A stretch of 43,864 nt of DNA from Streptomyces lonarensis. GTDB taxonomy: Bacteria > Actinomycetota > Actinomycetes > Streptomycetales > Streptomycetaceae. Below are positions 18,067 to 26,505 of this stretch, piece after piece (within the stretch, counting starts at the first letter, position 1; every line of letters starts with the position of its first letter). The notes under the pieces are model-generated. The model saw only the letters and a list, made by a program, of their open reading frames with translations. It did not search any database and was not told the origin of the DNA. A program made the translations under genes and the position numbers. The stretch is taken from the NCBI RefSeq assembly GCF_012033735.1, contig NZ_JAAVJD010000016.1, positions 1-43,864 on the forward strand, in the 5' to 3' direction.

Positions 18067-18783
18067 ATGGAGCGCAGCTGGGAAGAGCCGGCACCGGGAG
18101 TGGTACGCACGCGGCTGCCGGGGTGGGACGAGACGGTCGGCGTCGTCGTCGGGACCGAGGCGGCCCTGATGGTCGACGCCGGCCCGGACACGGCGACCGC
18201 CGCCGCGCTGCTGCGGGAGGTGGCGGCGCGATTCGCGCGGCCCGTCCGGCACCTCGCCCTCACCCACCTCCACTTCGACCACGTCCTGGGAGCTTCCGCC
18301 GTCCCGGCCGCGACCCGGTACGCGGCGACCGGCGCCCGCGGCCTCCTCACTCCGGCGGGGCTCGCCGCCCTCGTCGCCGACGCGACCGCCCACGGCGCCG
18401 GCGGCGAACGGGCCCGGCGCGACGCCGCCGCCCTCGCGTCCGCCGGGGTCGACGTCGAGGTCGACGGAGCGCTCACCGTCGACCTCGGCGGACGCAGCGT
18501 CGTCCTGGCAGCGGCCGGCCCGGGACACACCGGTTCCGACCTCGTCGTCCACGTACCCGATGCCGGCCTCGTCTTCTGCGGCGACCTCGTCGAGGAGTCC
18601 GGCGACCCCCAGGCGGGCCCCGACGCCCATCCCGCCCGCTGGCCCGCCGCGCTCGACGGGCTCCTCGCGCTCGGCGGCCCCTCGGCACGCTACGTGCCGG
18701 GGCACGGCGCCATCGTGGACGCCGCCTTCGTCCGCACCCAACGCGACTCCCTGGCACGGCGCTTCGGCGCCGACACGCGGTGA
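18067..18783 (+). CDS. MBL-fold metallo-hydrolase
   Basis: The 238-aa metallo-beta-lactamase-fold protein has motif H-L-H-F-D-H at residues 67-72. A G-P-G-H-T-G-S-D segment, a C-G-D-L-V strand and a terminal P-G-H-G further match the glyoxalase II/QPRTase-like MBL subgroups. It probably binds two metal ions and hydrolyses an ester, thioester or lactam-like bond. The substrate cannot be read from sequence. It is divergent from hrcA, with the CIRCE site 160 nt upstream, too far to control it obviously. The DUF3097 gene starts 54 nt after its stop but has its own -10 box. Confidence 0.88.
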   Translation: MERSWEEPAPGVVRTRLPGWDETVGVVVGTEAALMVDAGPDTATAAALLREVAARFARPVRHLALTHLHFDHVLGASAVPAATRYAATGARGLLTPAGLAALVADATAHGAGGERARRDAAALASAGVDVEVDGALTVDLGGRSVVLAAAGPGHTGSDLVVHVPDAGLVFCGDLVEESGDPQAGPDAHPARWPAALDGLLALGGPSARYVPGHGAIVDAAFVRTQRDSLARRFGADTR

Positions 18784-18824
18784 TGCGGGCTCGGCGGAAA
18801 GCCCCTCGTGCGGTCGGCGGCCAG

Positions 18825-18830
18825 TAAGCT
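18825..18830 (+). promoter_or_regulatory. -10 element TAAGCT of the DUF3097 gene
   Basis: AGTAAGCTCTG lies 7 nt upstream of GTG 18838, nearly identical to the element before the deaminase-like gene. Confidence 0.45.
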
Positions 18831-18837
18831 CTGGCCG

Positions 18838-19665
18838 GTGCGCAGCAGACAGTACGGCCCCGACCTGACACCGCCGTGGAAGCGGAAGAGGCCGCCGGCG
18901 CCCGAGGTGCCGGCCGACCCCGACCTCGTCGTCGAGGAGGTCGTCACCGGTTTCTGCGGCGCGGTGGTGCGGTGCGAGAAGACCGCGCAGGGCCCAACCG
19001 TCACGCTGGAGGACCGCTTCGGCAAGCACCGGGCGTTCCCAATGGAACCGCGCGGGTTCCTGCTCGACGGCACCCCGGTGACACTCGTGCGGCCCGCGAC
19101 CCGGCCGAGCGCCACGGGGCCGGCGCGCACCGCCTCCGGTTCGGTCGCCGTCCCCGGAGCACGTGCCCGCGTCGCACGGGCAGGCCGCATCTACGTCGAA
19201 GGGCGCCACGACGCCGAACTCGTCGAACGGGTCTGGGGCGACGACCTCCGCATCGAGGGCGTCGTCGTCGAGTACCTGGAGGGCGTGGACGACCTGCCGG
19301 CCATCGTCGAGGCGTTCGGGCCCGGGCCGGACGCCCGACTGGGCGTGCTCGTCGACCACCTGGTGCCGGGGTCGAAGGAGTCGCGCATCGCCGCGCAGGT
19401 CACCGATGTCCACACCCTGGTGGTCGGACACCCCTACATCGACATCTGGGAGGCGGTGAAACCCGCCTCGGTCGGCATCGACGCCTGGCCCCGCGTCCCC
19501 CGCGGCCAGGACTGGAAACGCGGAGTGTGCCGGACACTCGGCTGGCCCGACAACACCGGCGCCGCCTGGCAGCGGATCCTCGGATCGGTCCACTCGTACA
19601 AGGACCTGGAGCCGGCCCTGCTGGGGCGGGTCGAAGAACTCATCGACCACGTGACCGCGCCCTGA
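18838..19665 (+). CDS. DUF3097 family protein
   Basis: The 275-aa protein looks like the actinobacterial DUF3097 family. The start GTG 18838 gives the N-terminus M-R-S-R-Q-Y-G-P-D-L. Residues 35-90 resemble a small beta-barrel. The second half has I-Y-V-E-G-R-H-D-A-E-L-V-E, then G-V-L-V-D-H-L-V-P-G-S-K-E and H-P-Y-I-D-I-W. Glu in the first motif and Asp in the second are spaced as in Toprim-like domains, so a nucleic-acid role is possible but unproven. It is convergent with hemW. No experimental function is known to me. Confidence 0.82.
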   Translation: MRSRQYGPDLTPPWKRKRPPAPEVPADPDLVVEEVVTGFCGAVVRCEKTAQGPTVTLEDRFGKHRAFPMEPRGFLLDGTPVTLVRPATRPSATGPARTASGSVAVPGARARVARAGRIYVEGRHDAELVERVWGDDLRIEGVVVEYLEGVDDLPAIVEAFGPGPDARLGVLVDHLVPGSKESRIAAQVTDVHTLVVGHPYIDIWEAVKPASVGIDAWPRVPRGQDWKRGVCRTLGWPDNTGAAWQRILGSVHSYKDLEPALLGRVEELIDHVTAP

Positions 19666-19770
19666 CCGGCCCCGCGGCAGCAGGACGCGGGACGGCCCGG
19701 CACCGGCAGCGCAGCGGGGCCCCTCGAACCCGAGCGGCAGCTGGCCCTCGCCGCCGCGCGGCACGGCAGA

Positions 19771-19794
19771 CGCCCCGGCGACCCGCCGGGGGCG
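19771..19794. terminator. Weak hairpin between the DUF3097 gene and hemW
   Basis: CGCCCCGGCG (19771-19780) pairs with 19784-19794 through a stem with one bulged G and a 3-nt loop. It could serve both converging genes. Confidence 0.4.
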
Positions 19795-19840
19795 GGCGGC
19801 GCACCGGCGGGGAGGCGGAGATCCGCGGCACGCCGAAGCG

Positions 19841-21082
19841 TCAGTCGACCATGTCCCGTACCAGGGCGTCGGCGAGGAGACGGCCCCGCAACGTCAGCAC
19901 CGCCCGGCCCCGCCGGTGGTCGGCCTCCGCCAACAGCCCCTCCCCCACCGCCCGCCGGGCGACAGCCGCGCCGGCGGGCTTCAGCAGGTCGAGCGGACAG
20001 CCGCCCGCGAGCCGCAGTTCGAGCATGATCCGCTCGACCCGGCGGTCCTCCGCGGAGAGCACCTCACGTCCCACCCCCGGTGACCTGCCCTCCCCCAGGG
20101 AGCGGGCGTACGCGGCGGGATGCTTGCCGTTCCACCACCGCACCCCGCCCACGTGGCTGTGCGCCCCGGGGCCCGCACCCCACCAGTCGGCGCCCCGCCA
20201 GTACAGGTCGTTGTGGCGACAGCGGGCCGCGTCGGACGTGGCCCAGTTCGACACCTCGTACCAGGAGAAGCCCGCGGCGGACAGCGCGTCCTCGGCCAGC
20301 AGGTAGCGGTCGGCGTGCTGGTCGTCGTCGGTCGGCTCGATCTCGCCGCGCCGGATGCGTCGCGCCAGCCCCGTGCCGTCCTCCACGATCAGGGCATACG
20401 CGGAGATGTGGTCCGGCCCGGCGCCGAGGGCCGCGTCCAACGTCGCGCGCCAGTCGTCGTCGCTCTCCCCCGGCGTGCCGTAGATGAGGTCCAGGTTGAC
20501 GTGGTCGAACCCCGCGGCGTGGGCCTCCGCGACGCAGGCCTCCGGGCGGCCGGGGGTGTGGGTCCGGTCGAGGACCTGCAGGACATGGGGTCGGGCCGAC
20601 TGCATCCCGAACGAGACGCGGGTGAAGCCTCCGGCGCGCAGTTCCGCCAGGTAGGCGGGGTCCACCGAGTCCGGGTTGGCCTCGGTGGTCACCTCAGCCC
20701 CGTCGGCGAGCCCGAACTCGTCCCTGATCGCGGCAACCGCCTTCACGAGATCGGCGGCGGGCAGCAGCGTCGGGGTCCCGCCGCCGACGAAGACGGTCTC
20801 GACCGGCCGGGGGTCCTCGCCGAGCACGGTGCGCGCCAGCCGCACCTCGGCGACCAGGTTGTCGGCGTAGCTGTCACGGGAGGCCAGCACGGCATCGGCA
20901 CCGGAGCCGATGCGGAGCTCGGACGCCGTGTAGGTGTTGAAATCGCAGTACCCGCACCTGCTGGCGCAGTAGGGGACGTGCAGGTAGAAGCCGAGGGGGC
21001 GGTCGGCGCTGTGCTGCAGGGCGTGGGACGGGAGGGAACCGTCGGCAGGCACGGCTTCGCCGTCGGGCAGAGCGGAGGGCAT
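19841..21082 (-). CDS. hemW: HemW radical SAM heme chaperone
   Basis: The 413-aa radical SAM protein has C-x3-C-x2-C at Cys39, 43 and 46 in HVPYCASRCGYCDFNTY. The extra cysteine context F-N-T-Y and a HemN C-terminal domain (about 330-400) are typical of HemW. Such proteins were long called oxygen-independent coproporphyrinogen III oxidase, but HemW lacks that activity and is thought to insert heme into respiratory proteins. Further motifs are VGGGTPTLL and TTEANPDS. ATG 21082 is preferred: GACAAT ends 7 nt upstream, and an alternative ATG at 21091 overlaps that box. It sits in the classical hemW-hrcA-dnaJ neighbourhood. Confidence 0.94.
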   Translation of the reverse strand: MPSALPDGEAVPADGSLPSHALQHSADRPLGFYLHVPYCASRCGYCDFNTYTASELRIGSGADAVLASRDSYADNLVAEVRLARTVLGEDPRPVETVFVGGGTPTLLPAADLVKAVAAIRDEFGLADGAEVTTEANPDSVDPAYLAELRAGGFTRVSFGMQSARPHVLQVLDRTHTPGRPEACVAEAHAAGFDHVNLDLIYGTPGESDDDWRATLDAALGAGPDHISAYALIVEDGTGLARRIRRGEIEPTDDDQHADRYLLAEDALSAAGFSWYEVSNWATSDAARCRHNDLYWRGADWWGAGPGAHSHVGGVRWWNGKHPAAYARSLGEGRSPGVGREVLSAEDRRVERIMLELRLAGGCPLDLLKPAGAAVARRAVGEGLLAEADHRRGRAVLTLRGRLLADALVRDMVD

Positions 21083-21089
21083 GGCGTCC

Positions 21090-21095
21090 ATTGTC
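21090..21095 (-). promoter_or_regulatory. -10-like GACAAT of hemW
   Basis: Minus-strand GGGACAATG places GACAAT 7 nt before ATG 21082, as in era. Confidence 0.5.
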
Positions 21096-21286
21096 CCGCA
21101 TCCCGTCGCTGCGCCGACGGGATGCAGCCGGGAGGGGCTGCCCGGCGGGCGCGGCGGGGCGGGCGCGGCAGCGCCCGGGACGGTGCGGCAGGTCGGTCGG
21201 GCTGCGGGTCGGTGCGGCTGCGGGAACCGGGCGGATGTCGTCCGGCACGCCTCTGGTCCCACGGGCGGCAGTCCGTGCCCGGGCGG

Positions 21287-23173
21287 TCAGGCGCTCCTGC
21301 TGCCTTTGTACATCCCGTCGATCAGGTCGCGGTACTCCCGCTCCACCACCGGGCGCTTGAGCTTGAGGCTCGCGGTCAGCTCGCCGTGCTCCACGTCGAG
21401 GTCGCGCGGCAGCAGGCGGAACCGCTTGATCGTCTGCCACTTTTGCAGGCCGGCGTTGAGCTGCGTGACGTACCCGTCGACCATGGCGACGGTGCGCGGG
21501 TCGGCCACGACGGACGCGTAGGAGCGCCCCGCCATGCCGTTCTCAGCGGCCCAGGCCGAGATCGACGGCTCGTCCAGGGCGATCAGCGCCGAGCAGAAGT
21601 TCCGGCTCGCGCCGATCACCAGCACGTTCGACACGTAGGGGCAGACGGCCTTGAAACGCCCCTCGATCGCCGTGGGCGCGACGTACTTCCCCCCGGAGGT
21701 CTTGAAGAGGTCCTTCTTGCGGTCCGTGATGCGCAGGTACCCGTCGTCGGAGAGTTCGCCGATGTCCCCGGTGTGGAGCCAGCCGTCCGCCTCCAGCGCC
21801 TCGGCCGTCCGCTCCGGCAGGTTGTGGTAGCCCTCCATGATCCCGGGCCCCCGCAGCAGCACCTCGCCGTCCTCCGCGATCCGCACCTCCAGGCCGGGCA
21901 GCGCCTTCCCGACGGTGCCTGTCCGGTTGGCGCCCACGGGGTTGACGAAGTTCGCCGCGCTGGACTCCGTCAGCCCGTACCCCTCGAAGATGTGGATGCC
22001 CGCGCCGGAGAAGAAGTAGCCGATCTCCGGCGCCAGCGCCGCCGACCCGGAGATACAGCCGCGCATCCGCCCACCGAAGCGCTCCCGCAGCTTGGCGTAG
22101 ACCAGCTTGTCGGCGACGGCGTGTTTGACGCGCAGCGCGGCGGGCGCATGGGCGACCCCGGTACGTCGGAGGCTCTCCTGAGTGACGCGGCCGTACTCCT
22201 TCGCGACCTCCGCCGCCCAGAGGAATACCCTGTGCTTGGCGCCGCCCGCCTCCTCGGCCTTGTTCGCGGCACCGTTGTAGACCTTCTCGAAGATGCGCGG
22301 CACGGCGGCCATGTAGGTGGGGCGCACCACGGGCAGGTTCTCGATGATCCGGTCGACACGGCCATCCACGGCCGAGGTGTGCCCCACCGTGAGCTGACCC
22401 GCCAGCAGTACCTTGCCGAAGACGTGGGCGAGCGGCAGCCACAGGTACTGGACGTCGTCGGCGCGCAGCAACCGCACACCGTCGATGGCATACCCCATGT
22501 AGGACCACGCGTCGTGACGCAGCCGCACGCCCTTGGGCCGGCCGGTGGTGCCGGAGGTGTAGATCAGGGTCGCGAGCTGGTCGGGCGCCAGTGAGGCGAC
22601 GGAGTCCCGGATGCTCGCCGGGTGGTCGGCCAGGTGACTCCGCCCCCGGGCGAGGAGGGCGTCCAGCGACAGCACCCAGCCGTCCGGATCGCCGTCGGCG
22701 GGGACCGCGTCCTGCGCCTCGAGTACCACCACGTGCGCAAGGCCCGGCAGTTCACGGCGATGTGCGCGGACCTTCGCGAGCTGGGTGGCGTCCTCGGCTA
22801 TCAGGACTTGGCTGTCGGAGTCCCCCAGAATGAAGGCGGCCTCCTTCGCGTCGGTCTGCGGGTAGACCGTGGTCGTCGCGCCTCCGGCACAGAGGACTGC
22901 CAGGTCGCACAGGATCCAGTCCACCCGGGTGCTGGAGGCGATGGCGACACGTTCCTCGGCGCGCAGCCCGAGCGCCAGGAGCCCTGCGGCGATCGCGTAC
23001 ACCCGGTCGGCCGCCTCGGCCCAGGTGTAGCTCCGCCACATGTCGGGACCCCCGTCCGGCGCAGGCACCGGGTAGCGATAGGCCTCCTTCTCCGGTGTCG
23101 CCTCCACCCGTTCGAGAAACAGATGCGCCATCGAGGGCGGTCGGTTCTCGATCGAGTGATGCTGCTCGCTCAC
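21287..23173 (-). CDS. Long-chain fatty acid-CoA ligase (AMP-forming)
   Basis: The 628-aa ANL-superfamily enzyme has AMP-binding motif LIYTSGTTGRPKG, a Y-G-L-T-E-S-S-A core motif, and the C-terminal hinge D-R-K-K-D-L-F-K-T-S-G-G-K-Y with the catalytic-type lysine region. It activates long-chain fatty acids via an acyl-AMP to acyl-CoA for beta-oxidation or lipid synthesis. The sequence resembles the FadD15-type ligases of actinomycetes. The GTG at 23173 has an excellent GGAGGA Shine-Dalgarno 5 nt upstream, in contrast to the leaderless neighbours. The promoter carries a 10-bp direct repeat just downstream of its -10. The next gene downstream, hemW, begins 204 nt after the stop. Confidence 0.93.
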   Translation of the reverse strand: MSEQHHSIENRPPSMAHLFLERVEATPEKEAYRYPVPAPDGGPDMWRSYTWAEAADRVYAIAAGLLALGLRAEERVAIASSTRVDWILCDLAVLCAGGATTTVYPQTDAKEAAFILGDSDSQVLIAEDATQLAKVRAHRRELPGLAHVVVLEAQDAVPADGDPDGWVLSLDALLARGRSHLADHPASIRDSVASLAPDQLATLIYTSGTTGRPKGVRLRHDAWSYMGYAIDGVRLLRADDVQYLWLPLAHVFGKVLLAGQLTVGHTSAVDGRVDRIIENLPVVRPTYMAAVPRIFEKVYNGAANKAEEAGGAKHRVFLWAAEVAKEYGRVTQESLRRTGVAHAPAALRVKHAVADKLVYAKLRERFGGRMRGCISGSAALAPEIGYFFSGAGIHIFEGYGLTESSAANFVNPVGANRTGTVGKALPGLEVRIAEDGEVLLRGPGIMEGYHNLPERTAEALEADGWLHTGDIGELSDDGYLRITDRKKDLFKTSGGKYVAPTAIEGRFKAVCPYVSNVLVIGASRNFCSALIALDEPSISAWAAENGMAGRSYASVVADPRTVAMVDGYVTQLNAGLQKWQTIKRFRLLPRDLDVEHGELTASLKLKRPVVEREYRDLIDGMYKGSRSA

Positions 23174-23208
23174 GACGTCCTCCTGCTCGGCGCCCCACAG
23201 GTGCTGCT

Positions 23209-23228
23209 CTGCAGGTGACTGCAGGTGG
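23209..23228. repeat. Two tandem 10-bp direct repeats (CTGCAGGTGA/G)
   Basis: CTGCAGGTGA (23209-23218) is immediately followed by CTGCAGGTGG (23219-23228), in the initially transcribed region of the acyl-CoA ligase promoter. This is a plausible operator position. Confidence 0.7.
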
Positions 23229-23233
23229 CGCTC

Positions 23234-23262
23234 ACCTTAGAGCGCGCCGGAGCCGGGCGTAA
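23234..23262 (-). promoter_or_regulatory. Promoter of the acyl-CoA ligase gene
   Basis: On the minus strand TTACGC (23262-23257) and TAAGGT (23239-23234) are separated by 17 nt. This would give a 5' UTR of about 55 nt containing the direct repeats and the Shine-Dalgarno. Confidence 0.5.
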
Positions 23263-23711
23263 GGGTGTGAACGTCGAGAGATCACGGCGTGGTGCGCCGG
23301 TGTCACCGGGACACCCCGACCTCGCCACGACCGCCGGTCGGGTGGCTGGTTGTGGTCCTCATCGCGGAGTGCTGAGCACTCGGTGCCGGCGGAGCGGCCC
23401 GAGTGGGGTGGGCGGGCCGGGGTGAACGGTGCGGGGCCAGGCGGGGTGTAAGGGGCGCACACCCGGCGTGTGCCGAGCCCCGCGGGGCCGTCTGCGACCC
23501 CGTCGGCATGCTCACGGGTAAGCACGCTCACGGGTAAGGGGAGGCGAGGGGCCGCGTCACCTCACGGCCTGCCGCGGCGGTGCGCCCGGCATTGGGGGCG
23601 TTCTCGGGGCGACGGATACGGTCGGCGTCCGCCCCGGGGCCGCGCCGCCGTGTGCCAGGGCTGAGGGCGCGGGCGCTCCGTCGGGCACACCAGCGGGCCG
23701 ACCCCCGGCGC
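23263..23711. other. Gene-free 450-bp region with repeats and palindromes
   Basis: No convincing gene is visible. It holds a perfect 15-bp palindrome GAGTGCTGAGCACTC (23367-23381), a GCACAC...GTGTGC inverted repeat (23458-23474) and two 13-bp direct repeats at 23510 and 23526. It is the largest non-coding gap in the right two-thirds of the window. Confidence 0.6.
23510..23538. repeat. 13-bp direct repeat, two copies
   Basis: GCTCACGGGTAAG occurs at 23510-23522 and 23526-23538, a 16-nt period. Confidence 0.8.
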
Positions 23712-23738
23712 GGCGGCCCCGTCGGCACAGGGGCCGCC
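23712..23738 (-). terminator. Terminator after lepA
   Basis: GGCGGCCCC (23712-23720) and GGGGCCGCC (23730-23738) form a 9-bp stem with a 9-nt loop, 11 nt beyond the lepA stop. Confidence 0.75.
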
Positions 23739-23749
23739 ACCGGCTGACG

Positions 23750-25615
23750 CTACTTCTTGCCCTTGGACTCCGACGGTCCGTCGGAGTCCGAGGAGAGCGC
23801 GGCGATGAACGCTTCCTGGGGGACCTCGACCCGGCCCACGACCTTCATCCGCTTCTTGCCTTCCTTCTGCTTCTCCAGCAGCTTCCGCTTGCGGGAGATG
23901 TCACCGCCGTAGCACTTGGAGAGCACGTCCTTGCGGATGGCCCGCACCGTCTCCCGCGCGATGACCCGCGAACCGACGGCCGCCTGGATCGGCACCTCGA
24001 ACTGCTGCCGGGGAATGAGCTCGCGGAGCTTGGTGGCCATGCGCACTCCGTAGGCGTACGCCTTGTCCTTGTGGACGATCGCGGAAAAGGCGTCGACTTT
24101 GTCACCGTGGAGGAGGATGTCCACCTTGACCAGGTCCGCCGCCTGCTCGCCCGTGGGCTCGTAGTCCAGTGACGCGTAGCCGCGGGTCTTGGACTTCAGG
24201 GCGTCGAAGAAGTCGAAGACGATCTCGGCGAGCGGCAGGCTGTACCGCAGCTCCACGCGGTCCTCGGAGAGGTAGTCCATGCCCTGCAGGGAACCGCGTC
24301 GCGTCTGGCAGAGCTCCATGATCGCGCCGATGAACTCGCTCGGGGCGATCAGCGTGGCGCGGACCACCGGCTCCCGGACCTCGTCGATCTTGCCCGAGGG
24401 GAACTCGCTGGGGTTGGTGACGGTGTGCTCGGTGCCGTCCTCCATGGTCACGCCGTAGACGACGTTCGGCGCGGTCGCGATCAGGTCCAGACCGAACTCA
24501 CGCTCCAGCCGCTCACGCACCACCTCGAGATGCAGCAGGCCGAGGAAGCCGACGCGGAACCCGAAGCCCAGCGCTGCCGAGGTCTCCGGCTCGTAGGAGA
24601 GCGCGGCATCGTTGAGCTGCAGCTTGTCGAGCGCGTCCCGCAGGTCCGGGTAGTCCGAGCCGTCCAGCGGGTACAGCCCGGAGAAGACCATGGGCTTCGG
24701 GTCCTTGTAGCCGCCGAGCGCCTCGGTGGCCCCGCCCTTCATGAGCGTGATGGTGTCGCCGACCCGGGACTGCCGGACGTCCTTGACGCCGGTGATCAGG
24801 TAGCCCACCTCGCCCACGGCGAGGCCGGCGGCGGCGGTCATCTCCGGCGAGTTGGTACCGATCTCCAGCAGCTCGTGGGTGGCGCCGCTGGACATCATCT
24901 GGATGCGCTCCCGCTTGCCCAGACGCCCGTCGACGACCTTCACGTAGGTGACGACCCCCCGGTAGGAGTCGTAGACCGAGTCGAAGATCATCGCCCGCGC
25001 CGGGGCTTCCGCGACACCGACGGGCGCCGGCACCTTGCGGACGACCTCGTCCAGCAGCTCGGCGACACCCTCGCCGGTCTTGGCGGACACCTTCAGGACG
25101 TCCGAGACGTCGCACCCGATGAGGTGCGCGAGCTCCGCGGCGAACTTCTCCGGCTGCGCAGCCGGAAGGTCGATCTTGTTCAGCACCGGGATGATCGTGA
25201 GGTCGTTCTCCATCGCCAGGTACAGGTTGGCGAGAGTCTGCGCCTCGATACCCTGCGCGGCGTCTACGAGAAGGACGCACCCTTCGCAGGCGGCCAGGGA
25301 CCGCGAGACCTCGTAGGTGAAGTCGACGTGCCCCGGGGTGTCGATCATGTTGAGGATGTGCGAGGTGTCGTCGAGATCCCACGGCAGCCGCACGGCCTGG
25401 GACTTGATCGTGATGCCGCGTTCCCGCTCGATGTCCATCCGGTCGAGGTACTGGGCACGCATCTGGCGCTGCTCGACCACCTCGGTCAGTTGCAGCATCC
25501 GGTCGGCAAGCGTGGACTTGCCGTGGTCGATGTGCGCGATGATGCAGAAGTTACGGATAACGGCCGGGTCGGTGCGGCTCGGCTCCGGCGCATTCGAAAG
25601 GGTCGTCGCGGGCAC
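23750..25615 (-). CDS. lepA: Elongation factor 4 (LepA)
   Basis: The 621-aa translational GTPase has G1 [10 protein letters not shown]3 DTPGHVDF and G4 NKID, followed by the LepA-specific C-terminal domain with a Lys-rich G-K-K-R-M-K segment. EF4 acts on the ribosome, affecting back-translocation and 30S biogenesis. The frame stays open upstream to 25900, but GTG 25615 gives the normal N-terminus (V-P-A-T-T-L, then [14 protein letters not shown]) and has AGGA 7-8 nt before it. Divergent from rpsT, the common actinobacterial arrangement. Confidence 0.96.
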   Translation of the reverse strand: MPATTLSNAPEPSRTDPAVIRNFCIIAHIDHGKSTLADRMLQLTEVVEQRQMRAQYLDRMDIERERGITIKSQAVRLPWDLDDTSHILNMIDTPGHVDFTYEVSRSLAACEGCVLLVDAAQGIEAQTLANLYLAMENDLTIIPVLNKIDLPAAQPEKFAAELAHLIGCDVSDVLKVSAKTGEGVAELLDEVVRKVPAPVGVAEAPARAMIFDSVYDSYRGVVTYVKVVDGRLGKRERIQMMSSGATHELLEIGTNSPEMTAAAGLAVGEVGYLITGVKDVRQSRVGDTITLMKGGATEALGGYKDPKPMVFSGLYPLDGSDYPDLRDALDKLQLNDAALSYEPETSAALGFGFRVGFLGLLHLEVVRERLEREFGLDLIATAPNVVYGVTMEDGTEHTVTNPSEFPSGKIDEVREPVVRATLIAPSEFIGAIMELCQTRRGSLQGMDYLSEDRVELRYSLPLAEIVFDFFDALKSKTRGYASLDYEPTGEQAADLVKVDILLHGDKVDAFSAIVHKDKAYAYGVRMATKLRELIPRQQFEVPIQAAVGSRVIARETVRAIRKDVLSKCYGGDISRKRKLLEKQKEGKKRMKVVGRVEVPQEAFIAALSSDSDGPSESKGKK

Positions 25616-25749
25616 GCGGGGTCCTGTCCGGTGAAGGCTCGATGATTCGGGGCACTGGCGTTGAGTGGCCCCATCGTCCCATGCCGCGCGGACAACGGTC
25701 CGCCGGGGAAGCGGCGCCCGGGCCGCCGGAACACCTGCCGTACGGCCGA

Positions 25750-25780
25750 TTGTGACCGGCACCCTGCCCGCTGGTAGTCT
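25750..25780 (+). promoter_or_regulatory. Probable rpsT promoter
   Basis: TTGTGA (25750-25755) and TAGTCT (25775-25780) lie 19 nt apart, or 18 nt if the -35 is read as TGTGAC. The resulting leader of about 115 nt before GTG 25903 leaves room for control of S20 synthesis. Confidence 0.5.
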
Positions 25781-25902
25781 GACCGACTGTGCTGCCGACC
25801 GTTCCGGCCGGGCGCACGGGCGGACAGTGAGTCGGAAAAGATCGACACCGACGCGCAGGTCCACCACCCCAGTAACTCTTCCGAACCTGAAAAGGCTCAT
25901 TC

Positions 25903-26169
25903 GTGGCGAACATCAAGTCCCAGATCAAGCGGATCAAGACCAACGAGAAGGCCCGCCTGCGCAACAAGGCGGTCAAGTCCGAGCTGAAGACCGCCGTGCG
26001 CGCCACCCGTGAGGCCATCGCCTCCGGTGACGCCGACAAGGCCGCCGCCGCCGCGCGCATCGCCGGCCAGAAGCTCGACAAGGCCGTCAGCAAGGGTGTT
26101 CTGCACAAGAACAACGCCGCCAACAAGAAGTCGGCGCTGGACTCGCAGGTCGCCGCGCTCAAGGCCTGA
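25903..26169 (+). CDS. rpsT: 30S ribosomal protein S20
   Basis: The 88-aa basic helical protein begins [14 protein letters not shown], the standard S20 N-terminus. It binds 16S rRNA helices 9 and 44. The GTG start is preceded by a GAAAAGG Shine-Dalgarno. Lys-rich codon use is strongly biased to AAG. A terminator hairpin lies 122 nt after the stop. Divergent from lepA. Confidence 0.98.
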   Translation: MANIKSQIKRIKTNEKARLRNKAVKSELKTAVRATREAIASGDADKAAAAARIAGQKLDKAVSKGVLHKNNAANKKSALDSQVAALKA

Positions 26170-26291
26170 CACACCGCTTGTCCGTCGGCCCGGACCCAGC
26201 GGCCCCTCTCTCCGCTCCGGTCGGCAATCCCCGCACCGCACACGCCCGACGTTCGCCACGTGGGTGCGGTGCGACACAGCAGAAGTGCTTC

Positions 26292-26329
26292 GAGCCCCGT
26301 ACCACTCCACCCCGAGCGGTACGGGGCTC
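26292..26329. terminator. Terminator between rpsT and holA
   Basis: GAGCCCCGTACC (26292-26303) and GGTACGGGGCTC (26318-26329) form a perfect 12-bp stem with a 14-nt loop, between converging genes. Confidence 0.8.
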
Positions 26330-26505
26330 TCGGCTGTTCAGACAGCGGGCGCGGCCCCAGGCGGAGGCCAACCGGGGCTGCGCCCGCCGGTTACAAGACA
26401 CGGCCTCGGGGAGACGCCCACCACCCTTTGCGGTCGTCCGGGACGCGGTGGGTCACGGGGCCGGCGGCTCGGGACCGTTTCCTCCGGCTGCGGAGCTGCG
26501 CCGGT

